Positions 13,981 through 23,500 of a stretch of DNA of 30,365 bases are shown one piece after another. Under the pieces are notes generated by a model. That model did not search any database, was not told the DNA's origin, and saw only the letters and a list, made by a program, of their open reading frames with translations. Location: NCBI GenBank assembly GCA_964368075.1, contig CAYJAD010000027.1, positions 1-30,365 on the forward strand. Direction: 5' to 3'. The position numbers were made by a program, and so were the translations under genes. Numbering within the stretch: the stretch's first letter is position 1; every line of letters begins with the position of its first letter. Source of the DNA: CAYJAD01 sp964368075. GTDB lineage: Bacteria > Desulfobacterota > Desulfovibrionia > Desulfovibrionales > Desulfovibrionaceae.

Positions 13981-15543
13981 ATGAAAAAGGTTCTCATTGC
14001 TTTACTCGTTATTGTTGCGCTTGGTGTCGCAGGTTTTGCAGGTTGGCTTTATAATGGCAAAGGTAAGATAGAAACAGCCATAACAGAAACCATTAAGTCA
14101 TATAATGGCTCTGTGGAAAGTGTTACGTTCGATATGTTTTCAGATACATTGACCATTACCAAGCTTAAAGGGACATCTGCCAATGATCCATCCCTTACAT
14201 ACAGTGTAGATGAAATTGTTTTTGTATCTCCTAATTTTGATAGCTTAAATCCGGCAACGCAGGGACATCCTTTAGTAGCTAAGGACACAACAGTAAAGAA
14301 TGTGGTCTTAAACTACGCCCTTCATGGCGTAAAAAGTGAAGTGAAGATAGCTCAAGCACGCGGACAAGAGTGGAAGCAAAATATTGGAAAGTTGCTTCAG
14401 TCTAATGCTAAATATCTGAGCGCAGAATATTTTGCTTTGGCCATGGATGCCTATATGCCCCATTGCGAATTTGTTGACCTTCAAACTACGACAGATAAGC
14501 CAGAGCAAGTTGTACTTATTAAAAAGTACATAATTAAAGATTATACACCTCAAAGTGTGGGGGGGTATGAAGTAATAGGTTTACAAGCGACTACAAAAGA
14601 TGAAACAGTTGGCACGGTTACAACTGCTATAGACAGTTTTACTTTAGGAAAAATGGAATTGCCCCCAGCCAATGTACTTGCTTTCTTCACAGAACTTGCT
14701 GTTAAAGACAACCCCACTGCGGCCGATGGAGAAAAAGTTTTAAAGTCCTTTATGGAATATGTGGGTGATGGAGCTCAAATTGATTTAAATGCTAAAGGCT
14801 TTGTTGTTAACGTGCTTCATGCTGGTAAAGACATTCCTGGGGTTAATGTTGGTGAAATACAGATTAAAGGAAAGTATGATCCTACCACTGCTAAAAGTTT
14901 GGACTTAACCTTTGCCGTAAAAGACTCCAAGGTAAATGTTTCGCAATTAGATACATCCCCCACAGGTGTCATGCTTCATAAGGGTCTTTTAGACGGTGGA
15001 ATGGCGCATATAAATAAAACTTTTACTACTTCCATTCGTTTGGATAATAAAGATAGCAAACTAGCCCTTGATTTTAGTGTTCAAAAGCTGGGAGATTTAA
15101 AAAGCAGCATAGATTTTACCTTGCCGTACACAAGCTTTGATGAAGCTTTTAAGGCTGACTTTTTTGGAGCCATGCAAAAGGTTATGGTGAAAGGTGTGAA
15201 CGTATCTTATGCCGATATGGGTTTACTGCCTCGTAGCTTTCTCATGCTTGTAGATCAAATGAAGGGTACGCCGGAACAAGCAAACAGCTTTATAAATCAA
15301 AATATTGAAAACGAAAGCGCTGCATTATTACACTTTACTTCTCAAGCCAATGTAGATGCCATTAAGAACTGCATACTTAATCCCGGCACTTTAGAAGCTA
15401 AATTGGTTTTACCAGAGACTGTGTCTTTAATGCAATTTGCAGGTGTTGTTATGCAGCAAGCAAAGAATTTACCTCTTGAGCTTGTGTGCAAACCCGGAAA
15501 GCCTCTTTTAGAAGCGGCTAAAGGTATAACACCTGAAAAATAA
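13981..15543 (+). CDS. Membrane-anchored periplasmic protein of unknown function, 520 aa
   Basis: It has an uncleaved-signal-like N-terminus: MKK, then a hydrophobic helix (about 4-23). About 495 exported residues follow, rich in beta-type alternating segments. The region 45-95 (VESVTFDMFSDTLTITKLKG, with SVDEIVFVSPNF) resembles the start of AsmA- or DUF945-like envelope proteins, which measure how an inner-membrane-anchored chain spans the periplasm, but the similarity is by eye only. The start has GGGG about 11 nt upstream, somewhat distant. It is a single gene with its own promoter and a strong terminator. No catalytic motif is apparent, and I cannot name a function. Confidence 0.75.
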   Translation: MKKVLIALLVIVALGVAGFAGWLYNGKGKIETAITETIKSYNGSVESVTFDMFSDTLTITKLKGTSANDPSLTYSVDEIVFVSPNFDSLNPATQGHPLVAKDTTVKNVVLNYALHGVKSEVKIAQARGQEWKQNIGKLLQSNAKYLSAEYFALAMDAYMPHCEFVDLQTTTDKPEQVVLIKKYIIKDYTPQSVGGYEVIGLQATTKDETVGTVTTAIDSFTLGKMELPPANVLAFFTELAVKDNPTAADGEKVLKSFMEYVGDGAQIDLNAKGFVVNVLHAGKDIPGVNVGEIQIKGKYDPTTAKSLDLTFAVKDSKVNVSQLDTSPTGVMLHKGLLDGGMAHINKTFTTSIRLDNKDSKLALDFSVQKLGDLKSSIDFTLPYTSFDEAFKADFFGAMQKVMVKGVNVSYADMGLLPRSFLMLVDQMKGTPEQANSFINQNIENESAALLHFTSQANVDAIKNCILNPGTLEAKLVLPETVSLMQFAGVVMQQAKNLPLELVCKPGKPLLEAAKGITPEK

Positions 15544-15551
15544 TTTTAACA

Positions 15552-15561
15552 ACACTATCTA
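15552..15561 (+). repeat. Isolated 10-mer matching the MITE end
   Basis: ACACTATCTA just after the stop of the 520-aa gene is identical to the last ten bases of the element at 15703-15851. It could be the scar of an earlier insertion or excision, or chance. Confidence 0.2.
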
Positions 15562-15571
15562 ATAGTTTCTT

Positions 15572-15615
15572 AAAAAGAGGTGAAAGAAGTCAAGCTTCTT
15601 TCACCTCTTTTTTTT
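15572..15615 (+). terminator. Strong rho-independent terminator
   Basis: A perfect 18-bp stem (15572-15589 with 15595-15612) and T-run lie 29 nt after the stop of the 520-aa gene. Because its left arm begins with A5 it could also act on the minus strand, where it would end the coo operon transcript beyond the MITE. Confidence 0.9.
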
Positions 15616-15702
15616 GACTATCGTTAATGTTTTAAAGGCCTTGCGCAATGAAATGCACAGAGGTTTTAAGCAAAGAACTACTCATATTCCCTAACAGCCT
15701 GC

Positions 15703-15851
15703 TAGATAGTGTCGACAGAAGATGAATTTTTGAATTATATCAAGGAAGATAAGCGGGCTTTGAGGGCGTGTATACAGACATACATAACCGAAAAAGCCCG
15801 TGAAATCTGACGCAGAGATAATCAAAAAGGCGCTTGTGTTGACACTATCTA
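15703..15851. mobile_element. MITE-like element with TA target duplication at the cooF stop
   Basis: TAGATAGTGTCGAC (15703-15716) is inverted as GTTGACACTATCTA (15838-15851), with one mismatch in 14. Both ends carry TA outside GATAGTGTC, as expected of IS630/Tc1-mariner-type insertion. The 149 bp encode no protein; an inner CGGGCTT/AAGCCCG pair (about 15734-15800) suggests a folded RNA or DNA. Its right end overlaps the TAG stop of cooF. Removing the element plus one TA restores GTT TAG, so the insertion leaves the cooF protein unchanged. Confidence 0.6.
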
Positions 15852-16394
15852 AACTTCTTTCTTCTTTTTCTCTGGCATAGGGGGTATAAAAACACTTCCA
15901 TCGGGTTCTACCAAGGATAAAGCACGTGCGGGGCAGGCTTCCATACACGCTGTTACTTTTTTCCCTTCTTTTTCGCGCCAAGCGGTGCACATATCGCAAC
16001 GCACTGCTACTTCTCGGCGGGTACGCTGAGCCATGGTTTCCCCTTCAGTATCTGGCATCCCTATACTTTCAAGAGAAATGGCACCGTAAGGGCAGACAAA
16101 TATACACATTTTGCAAGAGGCGCATAATTGTATGCGCATAGTGATGCTATCGTCTATTTCTTGTTGTAAAGCACCGGTGGCGCAAACGGCCACACAGGGC
16201 GCCGGCGAACATTGATGACACCGTACTGTAGTTTTAAAGTTTTCTCCTTTTACTACATGTACACGAGATACCAGAGTGTCACGATGCTTCATGGCTTCTT
16301 TAAAGCTCATGCCATGGTGGGCGGCAATGCAGGCCACTTCGCAACGGCGACAGGCACGACATTTATCGGGAATAACTTGAATATGTTCTGCCAT
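15849..16394 (-). CDS. cooF: CooF-type four-cluster ferredoxin, 181 aa
   Basis: There are sixteen cysteines in four [4Fe-4S] sets: 12/15/18/22, 59/62/67/71, 91/94/97/101 and 133/136/150/154. This is the HycB/HydN/DmsB-like pattern of CooF, which carries electrons from CO dehydrogenase to the hydrogenase in Rhodospirillum rubrum. GAGGATGAGATC before the ATG sets the start. It is the last gene of the operon, 30 bp after hypA. A coo hydrogenase with its own CooF suggests electrons can come from CODH or another ferredoxin-linked source, but no cooS is present in the window. The tail is Lys-rich (PEKKKKEV), and the TAG stop overlaps the end of the TA-flanked element. Confidence 0.88.
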   Translation of the reverse strand: MAEHIQVIPDKCRACRRCEVACIAAHHGMSFKEAMKHRDTLVSRVHVVKGENFKTTVRCHQCSPAPCVAVCATGALQQEIDDSITMRIQLCASCKMCIFVCPYGAISLESIGMPDTEGETMAQRTRREVAVRCDMCTAWREKEGKKVTACMEACPARALSLVEPDGSVFIPPMPEKKKKEV

Positions 16395-16424
16395 GATCTC
16401 ATCCTCGTTCTTTACGTATATTCT

Positions 16425-16766
16425 TTAACATGCTGTTATGCTTAAAATTGTACATCCATGCCCGCCGCTGAAATCTAGCTGTTTGCTGTGACAGGAAGGG
16501 CATATAAAGGCACGTTTGTTAAGGCTAAAATGTGTTTTGCAATCTAAACACGTGCAGGGTAGAGACTCTATTTCAATATCTACCTGCGCGCCCTGTGCTA
16601 CGGTATTTTCTGCGAGTAGCTCAAAACATGCCCTGAGGGTTTGGGCTTCTATGCAGGCCAATAAACCAAGGCCAAGGCGCAAACGCACAATACGTTCTAC
16701 CTTGTGCTTGTGCGCTTCTTCTGTAACAATACGCAAAAGACCTGCTGCAAGGCTTGTTTCGTGCAT
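16425..16766 (-). CDS. hypA: HypA nickel-insertion protein, 113 aa
   Basis: It begins Met-His-Glu, the nickel-binding N-terminus of HypA (His2). The zinc site is Cys73-x2-Cys76 and Cys89-x2-Cys92. Length and layout are those of HypA/HybF, which with HypB delivers nickel to the large subunit of [NiFe] hydrogenases. It lies between cooH and cooF, 83 bp after cooH, matching the place it has in the Desulfovibrio coo operon as I recall. The ribosome site is weak (AGGGA about 13 nt upstream), so translation may be modest. No hypB or hypC lies in the window, so the remaining maturation genes must be elsewhere. Confidence 0.92.
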   Translation of the reverse strand: MHETSLAAGLLRIVTEEAHKHKVERIVRLRLGLGLLACIEAQTLRACFELLAENTVAQGAQVDIEIESLPCTCLDCKTHFSLNKRAFICPSCHSKQLDFSGGHGCTILSITAC

Positions 16767-16849
16767 AATGCGTGTATTAATCCCTTTGCATATCCTAACA
16801 GCTTTATTTAAAAACTAGACGAATAGGATATACTGTTTTTCAAGCGCTA

Positions 16850-17932
16850 TTAGCGCTCAGTGCACGATACACAAGGATCAATGCTATTGGCGATGAGGGC
16901 AATATCTGCCACTTGTGCATCGCGCATCATAACCCCTAATGCTTCCCAATTCATGTAGGAAGGCACGCGCCACTTTAATCGCTCAGGAATGTCTGTACTA
17001 TTACTGCGAATGTAATAAACCACTTCGCCACGTGGGGCTTCACTGCGCGCGCTAGCTTGCCCTGTAGGGATTTGCTTTGGAGGTGTTACCAATATACCCT
17101 CGGGAAGTTTTTCGCACAGCTGTTCAATAATAGCTATGGATTCAAAAATTTCTTGTAGGCGCACTAGTGAACGTGAATGTACGCAACAGCCTTGTTCTAA
17201 AATAACCTTAAAGTTGGCTTCGGCATAGGCGGCGTAGGGGGCGCTTTTGCGCACATCGTTATCTATGCCGGAACCGCGAGCCACAGGCCCCACAACGCCA
17301 AGGCGTTTGGCGTCTTCTTTGGGTAAGAGCCCAAGGCCGCGAGTGCGGGTAAGGATCATAGGGTCGGTAATAAAAATTTCTTGAATTTCCTTGGTGTAAT
17401 CGCGAACCTTGGCAAGATTTTTCAAGAGATATTGCATCATGGGAAAATCTAAGTCGTATTTAACCCCGCCAATGCAATTGGCAGCCAAGTTCATACGATT
17501 GCCATAGATGCTTTCTTTAATATCTTGCATGACTTCACGCACTTCCATGGTGTGCATAAAAAGAGATTTAAAGCCTATAATATGTACTTGTATGGCAAGG
17601 TTGAAAAGATGCGAGGCAATGCGCTTAATTTCTTCGGCAATGACGCGTAAGTATTTGGCTCTGGAACTAATGCGCATTTGCAATAAATTTTCCACAACCA
17701 TACTATAAGTAAAAGCGTGGGTGTTGGAACAAAGCGAACAAACGCGTTCTGTAAGAGTGACATTTTTAAAGATATTTCTTTGGCTGGCCAATGCTTCCAT
17801 GCCGCGATGTACATGCCCTGAAGAAATATCAACCTTACGCAAGGTTTCGCCTTCTACGGTGAGATGAAAATATACAGGCTCTTCTAAGGCCACATGCACA
17901 GGGCCCAAAGGTAGGGTAAAGGTGTTTGTCAT
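16850..17932 (-). CDS. cooH: CooH, [NiFe] hydrogenase large subunit (NuoD-like), 360 aa
   Basis: The catalytic subunit. The N-terminal nickel ligands are Cys65 and Cys68 (ERVCSLC) and the C-terminal ones Cys354 and Cys357 (DPCVSC). GHVHRGME (39-46) is the conserved group-4/NuoD segment. The protein stops two residues after the CT motif (Thr-Glu-Arg), so there is no C-terminal peptide for an endopeptidase to remove, as I recall for R. rubrum CooH. The start is uncertain: ATG 17932 matches the family start (TFTLPLGPVH) and follows GAGAAAG. A GTG at 17944 overlaps the cooU stop (GTGA) and would add four residues. It is fourth in the peripheral-arm block L-X-U-H. Confidence 0.95.
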   Translation of the reverse strand: MTNTFTLPLGPVHVALEEPVYFHLTVEGETLRKVDISSGHVHRGMEALASQRNIFKNVTLTERVCSLCSNTHAFTYSMVVENLLQMRISSRAKYLRVIAEEIKRIASHLFNLAIQVHIIGFKSLFMHTMEVREVMQDIKESIYGNRMNLAANCIGGVKYDLDFPMMQYLLKNLAKVRDYTKEIQEIFITDPMILTRTRGLGLLPKEDAKRLGVVGPVARGSGIDNDVRKSAPYAAYAEANFKVILEQGCCVHSRSLVRLQEIFESIAIIEQLCEKLPEGILVTPPKQIPTGQASARSEAPRGEVVYYIRSNSTDIPERLKWRVPSYMNWEALGVMMRDAQVADIALIANSIDPCVSCTER

Positions 17933-17940
17933 GGGCTTTC

Positions 17941-18531
17941 TCACTCTGTATCGTTGTTTTTTTGTTTTAAGCTGGAAACGTCAGTATCGCGGTCTTTTAA
18001 AATGCGTTCCCAAAGGTCAATGGTGCAGGCACCATTCATCATGATAGAAAGGGGCACCGCTTCCCCCATGATGCCAGTATCTAATTCTTCTGAGAGAAAA
18101 AGCCTGCGTGGATTAGGCTGCTCGAGTACTTCAATATCAAAGAGTTCCATCATTTCTCTTTCATGCCAATCGGCATTGGCAAAAATAGGGGTAATGGAAG
18201 GCACTTCATGGTGCTCTGCATCTAACAATACGGTAATATTAATTAAGGTACCGGTAAGTTCAAATTGATAACACACTTCATGGATGGGGTCTTGCAGATG
18301 CTCACGGTTATACGCTGTTACCATGGCTAAACGTGCATCGTTATCAAAGAGCAATTGAGCCGCAGGAATAATGTCTTCCGGCAAAGCAAGGCGATACCAG
18401 TAAAAAGCGTTGCCAGCTTCATCGTGGCTGAGGGTATAGGCACGCAAAAATTCATGTGGATCATCGTGCTTTTGCACCAGCACGGTCAATTTTTCTGCAA
18501 GGTCGTGTATATGTTGTGGTGTCGTTTTCAT
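17941..18531 (-). CDS. cooU: CooU, NuoC-like 30-kDa-type subunit, 196 aa
   Basis: It belongs to the respiratory chain 30-kDa subunit family (NuoC, EchD, CooU). The signature WHEREMMELFDIEV (122-135) is followed by PNPRRLFLSEEL (139-150). It holds the large subunit in place in the peripheral arm of the hydrogenase; no cofactor is expected. The ATG overlaps the cooX stop by four bases (ATGA), which points to translational coupling. A GAGG-like site lies inside the end of cooX. Its TGA overlaps the possible GTG start of cooH. Confidence 0.93.
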   Translation of the reverse strand: MKTTPQHIHDLAEKLTVLVQKHDDPHEFLRAYTLSHDEAGNAFYWYRLALPEDIIPAAQLLFDNDARLAMVTAYNREHLQDPIHEVCYQFELTGTLINITVLLDAEHHEVPSITPIFANADWHEREMMELFDIEVLEQPNPRRLFLSEELDTGIMGEAVPLSIMMNGACTIDLWERILKDRDTDVSSLKQKNNDTE

Positions 18532-19070
18532 GAGGAAGGGGTATCCTTTTTATGTAATTTGCCTTCAATACGCTTGGCATCTTCCACTTGGCGGCATTGG
18601 GGGCAAATACCGCGAATATGGTCTGCATCAATGTCTTTATCGTGGGCATACAGTTTTTTTGCCAGATCTAAGGGCAGAGGACGCATGCTGGCGCCGCAAA
18701 GTGTGCACTGCACATAGGGGATAAATTTTTTTTCTATCCAAGAAAATTTCTCTTCTTGTGGGTGTGCATTGTGCCAATCGGTGGTCAAGGTAATGGCCTT
18801 GGTGGGGCAAAAGTGTCGGCATTGGGCACATAAGCAACAGCTATTATGCCATACGCTAAAGTCATATCCTGATTGATCTGTACGCCGTGTAATATTAATG
18901 GCTCCTGCTGCACATACGTGACGGCAAATACCGCAGCCCATACATCTTTCTGCATTCAGAGTCACCTTTCCTCTAAAGCGTTCGGGGGTAAAGGTTTCCC
19001 CCAAGGGGAAGGGATCTGTGCTGGGGCCTTGGAGAAGATTTCTCGCCAGAATTTTTAAGAATTTTGCCAT
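18528..19070 (-). CDS. cooX: CooX, NuoI/HycF-like two-cluster ferredoxin subunit, 180 aa
   Basis: Two [4Fe-4S] motifs are at Cys43/46/49/53 and Cys78/81/84/88. After them come two CxxC pairs, Cys122/Cys125 and Cys156/Cys159, which could form a zinc ribbon as at the end of E. coli HycF. It relays electrons from outside to the small-subunit cluster. ATG 19070 is chosen: GAGGTG lies just upstream and overlaps the end of cooL, whose TAA ends one base before. The frame is open for 35 more codons upstream, but that would run through cooL. The gene overlaps cooU by four bases. Confidence 0.93.
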   Translation of the reverse strand: MAKFLKILARNLLQGPSTDPFPLGETFTPERFRGKVTLNAERCMGCGICRHVCAAGAINITRRTDQSGYDFSVWHNSCCLCAQCRHFCPTKAITLTTDWHNAHPQEEKFSWIEKKFIPYVQCTLCGASMRPLPLDLAKKLYAHDKDIDADHIRGICPQCRQVEDAKRIEGKLHKKDTPSS

Positions 19071-19071
19071 A

Positions 19072-19512
19072 TTACACCTCAATGCCAAGCTTTTGTAGCC
19101 ATATTTGCTTTGCCATAACCACACCCTCAAGAATAGATTGTGGCCGTGGTGGGCAACCGGGTACATTGACATCAATGGGAATAAAGCGGTCTAAAGGGCC
19201 TTCAATGCTGTATCCTTCGCGAAAAACACCGCCGGAAATAGGACAGATACCCACTGCCACCGTAACCTTGGGCTCGGGAATTTCTTCCCACACGCGCAAG
19301 ACTTTTTCTTTGACTTGTGTGGTTAAAGGACCGGTAATAAGCACAATATCTGCATGGCGTGGGCTTCCGCAATATTTACAGCCAAGGCGTTCCACATCGT
19401 AGCGTGGAATACATGCCGTAGTCGCCAGCTCTACATCGCATCCATTGCAAGAGCCCGCATTGATGCGGAAAAGCCAAGGTGAACGCACGGAAAGTTTTTT
19501 TAATATATGCAT
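19072..19512 (-). CDS. cooL: CooL, hydrogenase small subunit (NuoB-like), 146 aa
   Basis: It is the NuoB/EchC/HycG-type small subunit, which holds the [4Fe-4S] cluster next to the [NiFe] site. The likely ligands are Cys22, Cys25, Cys90 (VGICPISGG) and Cys120 (VPGCPPRP). Cys34, Cys45 and Cys48 are additional. The length is typical of group-4 small subunits, which lack the extra clusters of respiratory hydrogenases. It follows cooK after 14 bp and is one base from cooX. Confidence 0.95.
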   Translation of the reverse strand: MHILKKLSVRSPWLFRINAGSCNGCDVELATTACIPRYDVERLGCKYCGSPRHADIVLITGPLTTQVKEKVLRVWEEIPEPKVTVAVGICPISGGVFREGYSIEGPLDRFIPIDVNVPGCPPRPQSILEGVVMAKQIWLQKLGIEV

Positions 19513-19526
19513 AATTTTTCCTCAAA

Positions 19527-20501
19527 CTACTGTAACCAAACAAGAACTAAGCTTATTAGGGCAAGCATGGTAGGGTACTTAATATAAAAACCTAGGGCTT
19601 GATCAATACGAAAACGCCCTGTGGCAGACTTTACCAAGGTAAGCGCCAAGGCCATAAGCAATAAGCATTTTACAAAAAACCAAAGAATATTCACATACCA
19701 TAATTCTCCAAGGCTTCCGGGAAAGGTGCCTGGGAAAAAAAGTGCTACGCCAAGCCCTAAAACCACAAAGGTTTTTAAAGCAGAGCCAAGAATGAATAAT
19801 GCCAAGGGTGGCCCGCTGTATTCTAATAAAGGCCCTTCAAGAATTTCAGTTTCTGCCTCAGGTATGTCAAAGGGCACCGTGCCCATAGTGCCGGGAAGAA
19901 AGAGTAAATAGGCAAGTAAAGCCGGAATAGTTATGGGATTAATGCCTAAAATACCGTGCTCTTGCTGAAAGGCCACAATGGCTTGCAAGGAAAATTCTGC
20001 ACCTATGCCATGGGCCTTGCCCACGAACATGGCCACTGTGAGTAAAATGGCTAAAAGGGGAATTTCATAGGCAAGCATCATAAGCATTTCACGCGAAAAG
20101 CCTAGCGCGCCAAAGGGAGAAGATGAAGCCGTGGCACCTAACATAAGCGCGATGGCAGGTATGGGTAAAAGATAGAAAATAACAAGTAGATCGCCCATAT
20201 TGCTCATGCCGTCATAAAGACCGCTGATGGGTATGAAGGCCGCGCATACGGCCATACCCACAAAACCTACCACCGGCGCCAGCAAAAATGCCGTGCGGTG
20301 CGCCGTTTCGGGAATAAGGGTTTCCTTGGTGAGCAGTTTGGCAATGTCTAACATGGGTTGTATAAGCGGTGGCCCCACACGTCTTTGCAAACGTGCTTCC
20401 ATGCGCCTGTCTAATCCTTTAAGGAAAAGTCCCACAGCCAAGGCAAAAATGCCGCCGGGGAAAAGACACATATGAAAAAGGGCAAGCAAGGTATCTAACA
20501 T
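19527..20501 (-). CDS. cooK: CooK, NuoH-like membrane subunit, 324 aa
   Basis: About eight membrane helices. The family signature comes after the first: RRMEARLQRRVGPPLIQP (32-49), then DIAKLLTKE (52-60), and a later conserved acidic loop PFDIPEAETEILEGP (about 209-223). NuoH/EchB/HycD/CooK proteins join the peripheral hydrogenase arm to the ion pump and carry the path by which redox energy reaches it. GGAG about 9 nt before the ATG is a clear ribosome site, 16 bp after the cooM stop codon. Confidence 0.95.
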   Translation of the reverse strand: MLDTLLALFHMCLFPGGIFALAVGLFLKGLDRRMEARLQRRVGPPLIQPMLDIAKLLTKETLIPETAHRTAFLLAPVVGFVGMAVCAAFIPISGLYDGMSNMGDLLVIFYLLPIPAIALMLGATASSSPFGALGFSREMLMMLAYEIPLLAILLTVAMFVGKAHGIGAEFSLQAIVAFQQEHGILGINPITIPALLAYLLFLPGTMGTVPFDIPEAETEILEGPLLEYSGPPLALFILGSALKTFVVLGLGVALFFPGTFPGSLGELWYVNILWFFVKCLLLMALALTLVKSATGRFRIDQALGFYIKYPTMLALISLVLVWLQ

Positions 20502-20517
20502 GGTCTATTTCTCCTTT

Positions 20518-23500
20518 TTAGGGGCAAAATGTAGGGACAAAACTTTCGCGCCAAAAAGTAGCAAGACCGCCATAGACGCTATTGGGCTGCATACGACTGG
20601 TGGCTTCTTTCGGTGGCAATCCACAAGTATGCACAGGGGTAATACGATAATTTTTTGCAACAAAATAGTTTAATGCTTTCCATGTTCCCACCAAGGCTAA
20701 GAGCATCATGACCCACATATTGGTGGCATTCCATGCGGCAGGGCCATCGTGAAGACCGCTAATGCCTATATTAAGAACTTGCAAATTGTAATCTGTAAGA
20801 ACGCCGTTGATGGGGTAGAGCATAAGTCCTGGGAAAATGCCCAAAAGTATGCAACCCACGGCTAAAATGCTCATGGCTATGCGCATGCGCGGTGAGGCGT
20901 CTTCTATATGTGCTAAATGTGGCCCCGGTTGTCCCATGAAGGCTGTGTGTAAAAATTTAGCAATATAGGCCAAGGTTATAACAGAGCCCACCAAAGAGAG
21001 CAAAGCTAAGAAGGGTTCATTTATTTGCATAAGCGCATGGTAAATAATCCATTTTGATGTGAAACCGCTGGTGGGGGGTACGCCCACCACAGAAAGACCA
21101 GCTATGGCAAACATGGCGAGGGTAAAAGGCATTTTATGGCCAATACCGCCTAAATCGTGTAAATTATCCTTATGGCTTTGAAACATAAGCACACCGCACA
21201 TAAGGAAGAGTAAATCTTTGAAAAATACGTGGTTTACCACATGTAATAATCCACCGGCAAAGCCAAGACTGGTGCCTACGGCTACAGCCAAGACCATGTA
21301 GCCAATTTGGCTGACAGTAGAATAAATAAAAATGAGTTTAAGGTTGCTACTGAGTAATGCTTGAATGGAGGCCATAACAATAGTGATGCCGCCAATCCAT
21401 AAAATGAGCGTTTGTATGGTGCGCATTTCTGCGCCGCTGATGGCGTGCAGCAAAGTGAGGCCACCACCAATGATAATAAAAAGCTTCATGAGGCCCAGTA
21501 AGGCGCTTTTTAACAATACTGAGGATATAAAGCCAGACACAGGCGTGGGGGCAAGGGCAGGGTGCATTTGCCAGTCAATGCGCAAAGGCAGCTGGGCAGC
21601 TTTCATGACAAAGCCCAGCGCCAATAAAGCGTATCCCGCAAAACCCCAAGCTTGTGTGGCAACGTCTGAAGGGGAAGTGCGCCAAGCGCTGATGTTTTCA
21701 AGGTGTTGGAAGTCTAAAGATATATGACCACCTAGCATACATACACCAAGGAAAATACAGCCTGCGCCACTTAAGTTGAAAAGGAAATATTTAAAGGCTT
21801 CTTGAAGGCTTTCCTTGGTTCCTTCGTGGGCAATGGTGAAATACAGAGCCCACGAGCTCATGATTTCCCAGAAAAGAAAGAATCCAAAAAGATTTTCCGC
21901 CGAGGCTAGGCCAATAAGGCCGGCGCACATGGCACAGAAAAAAGCATAAAACCGCCATTGGCTATGGCTATGCTCCATATATTCAAGGGCGTATACCATA
22001 TTTACAGCACCTATTAAAGGCACTATGCAGGCAAAGCCAAAAGACAATGTGTCCATGTCTTGCCCAAAGAAGAATACCAAAATAGCCGTTAATAGCAATA
22101 TTCCCACGGTTACTTGGCCAGCGCGCAGGCGATCGTCGCGCAAAAGATAGGGCAAAAAAGCGCCTAACATGGGCACAATCACATAAACGGGCCAGGAAAT
22201 ATGCATACTTTCCAAGGCAACAATGGCTTCAGGGATGGGGTCAAAATAAAGGGCAGCAGCTCCGGTTACTAAACTTTGTGTCAGCTGTGGGCATACACCT
22301 AGAATAAGCGTTAAAGCTGCCAAAATACCTAAGGCTAAACCCATGGCACCTTGCGTTTTAAAATCTGTGGGCGCTATTTCCTGATTAAGCATATCTCTAC
22401 TGTATTCGGCTTTTTCAAAAATAAGCGTGCGTAATATGCGAACATAGTAGACGGCCCCTACCAATGATCCTGCCACTATCAGGGCAGCCATGAGCCAATG
22501 CCCTGTAAGCAGAGAAGCGTGAATCATAAGATATTTGCCTTGAAATCCTGCAAAGGGTGGTAAGCCCATGATGCCTAGCAAACCTACACTGATACAGCCC
22601 ACCGTAAAGGGCATTTGCTGGCCAAGGCCTCGTAAATCTTCTAGTTTACGACTGCCTGTACGTAAAATGAGTACGCCGGCGCCTAAGAAGAGCAAATCCT
22701 TCATAATGGCATGGTTGACCACATGTGTAAGAACAGCCACAGTGGAGAGGTAGGTACCAAGCCCAAGTACGAGAACAATTTCCCCCACCTGCCCTAGGGT
22801 AGAATAAGCTAAAATACGTTTAATATCATCTTGGCGTAAAGCCATGATTTCGCCGTATATAAGAGTTATGCCACCTAAGAAGCTAAGGTTATAGCCAATC
22901 CAAGAAAGATTCCCTTGCATGGGGCCTTGCTGTGCCAAAGCGGCAGTACCGGCTTGACCCAGTAAAAGTGTTACAATGCCAAAAATACCCATCTTGGTAA
23001 TAATACCTGAAAGAGGCCCCGACACAGAAGAAGGTGCCGCCGGATGGGCGTCAGGAAGCCAAGCATGCAGAGGCACAATGCCGGCTTTGACGGCAAAACC
23101 TATTAAGGTCAGCATAAGTGTTATTTTTAAGGTAAAAGAGGGCATGGCAGCGGTGATTTCCGGTATGGCAAACAGGCTTGCGCTGCTACCACCTAAAAGG
23201 GCAAGTCCGGGAAGCATAAGTAAGGCGCCACCGGCACACATAATGTAATACTTACTACCAGCATCCAGAACGGCTTTTGCTTGGGCTCCTGTTCTTTCGT
23301 GTACGACAAGGAAATAGGAAGCAAAGGTCATGAGTTCCCAATAGCCGTAAAAGGCGCCTAAATTTGGTGTAGTGACAATGCCCACCAAGGCAGCAAAGGT
23401 CAGTAGCAAGAAAAAGTAGTAGGCATGCAATCTGTGTGCATGAGCCATATATCCGGCAGAGTAGATGCTAACCACAAGCCCCATGCCTGTAATGAGTATG

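Noticed and set aside
15849..16394. Truncation of cooF by the element at its 3' end
   Set aside because: Removing the element with one TA restores a TAG at the same codon, and all sixteen cluster cysteines are present.
18965..19175. 35-residue upstream extension of CooX
   Set aside because: It would run through the end of cooL; ATG 19070 has GAGGTG and fits the family start.
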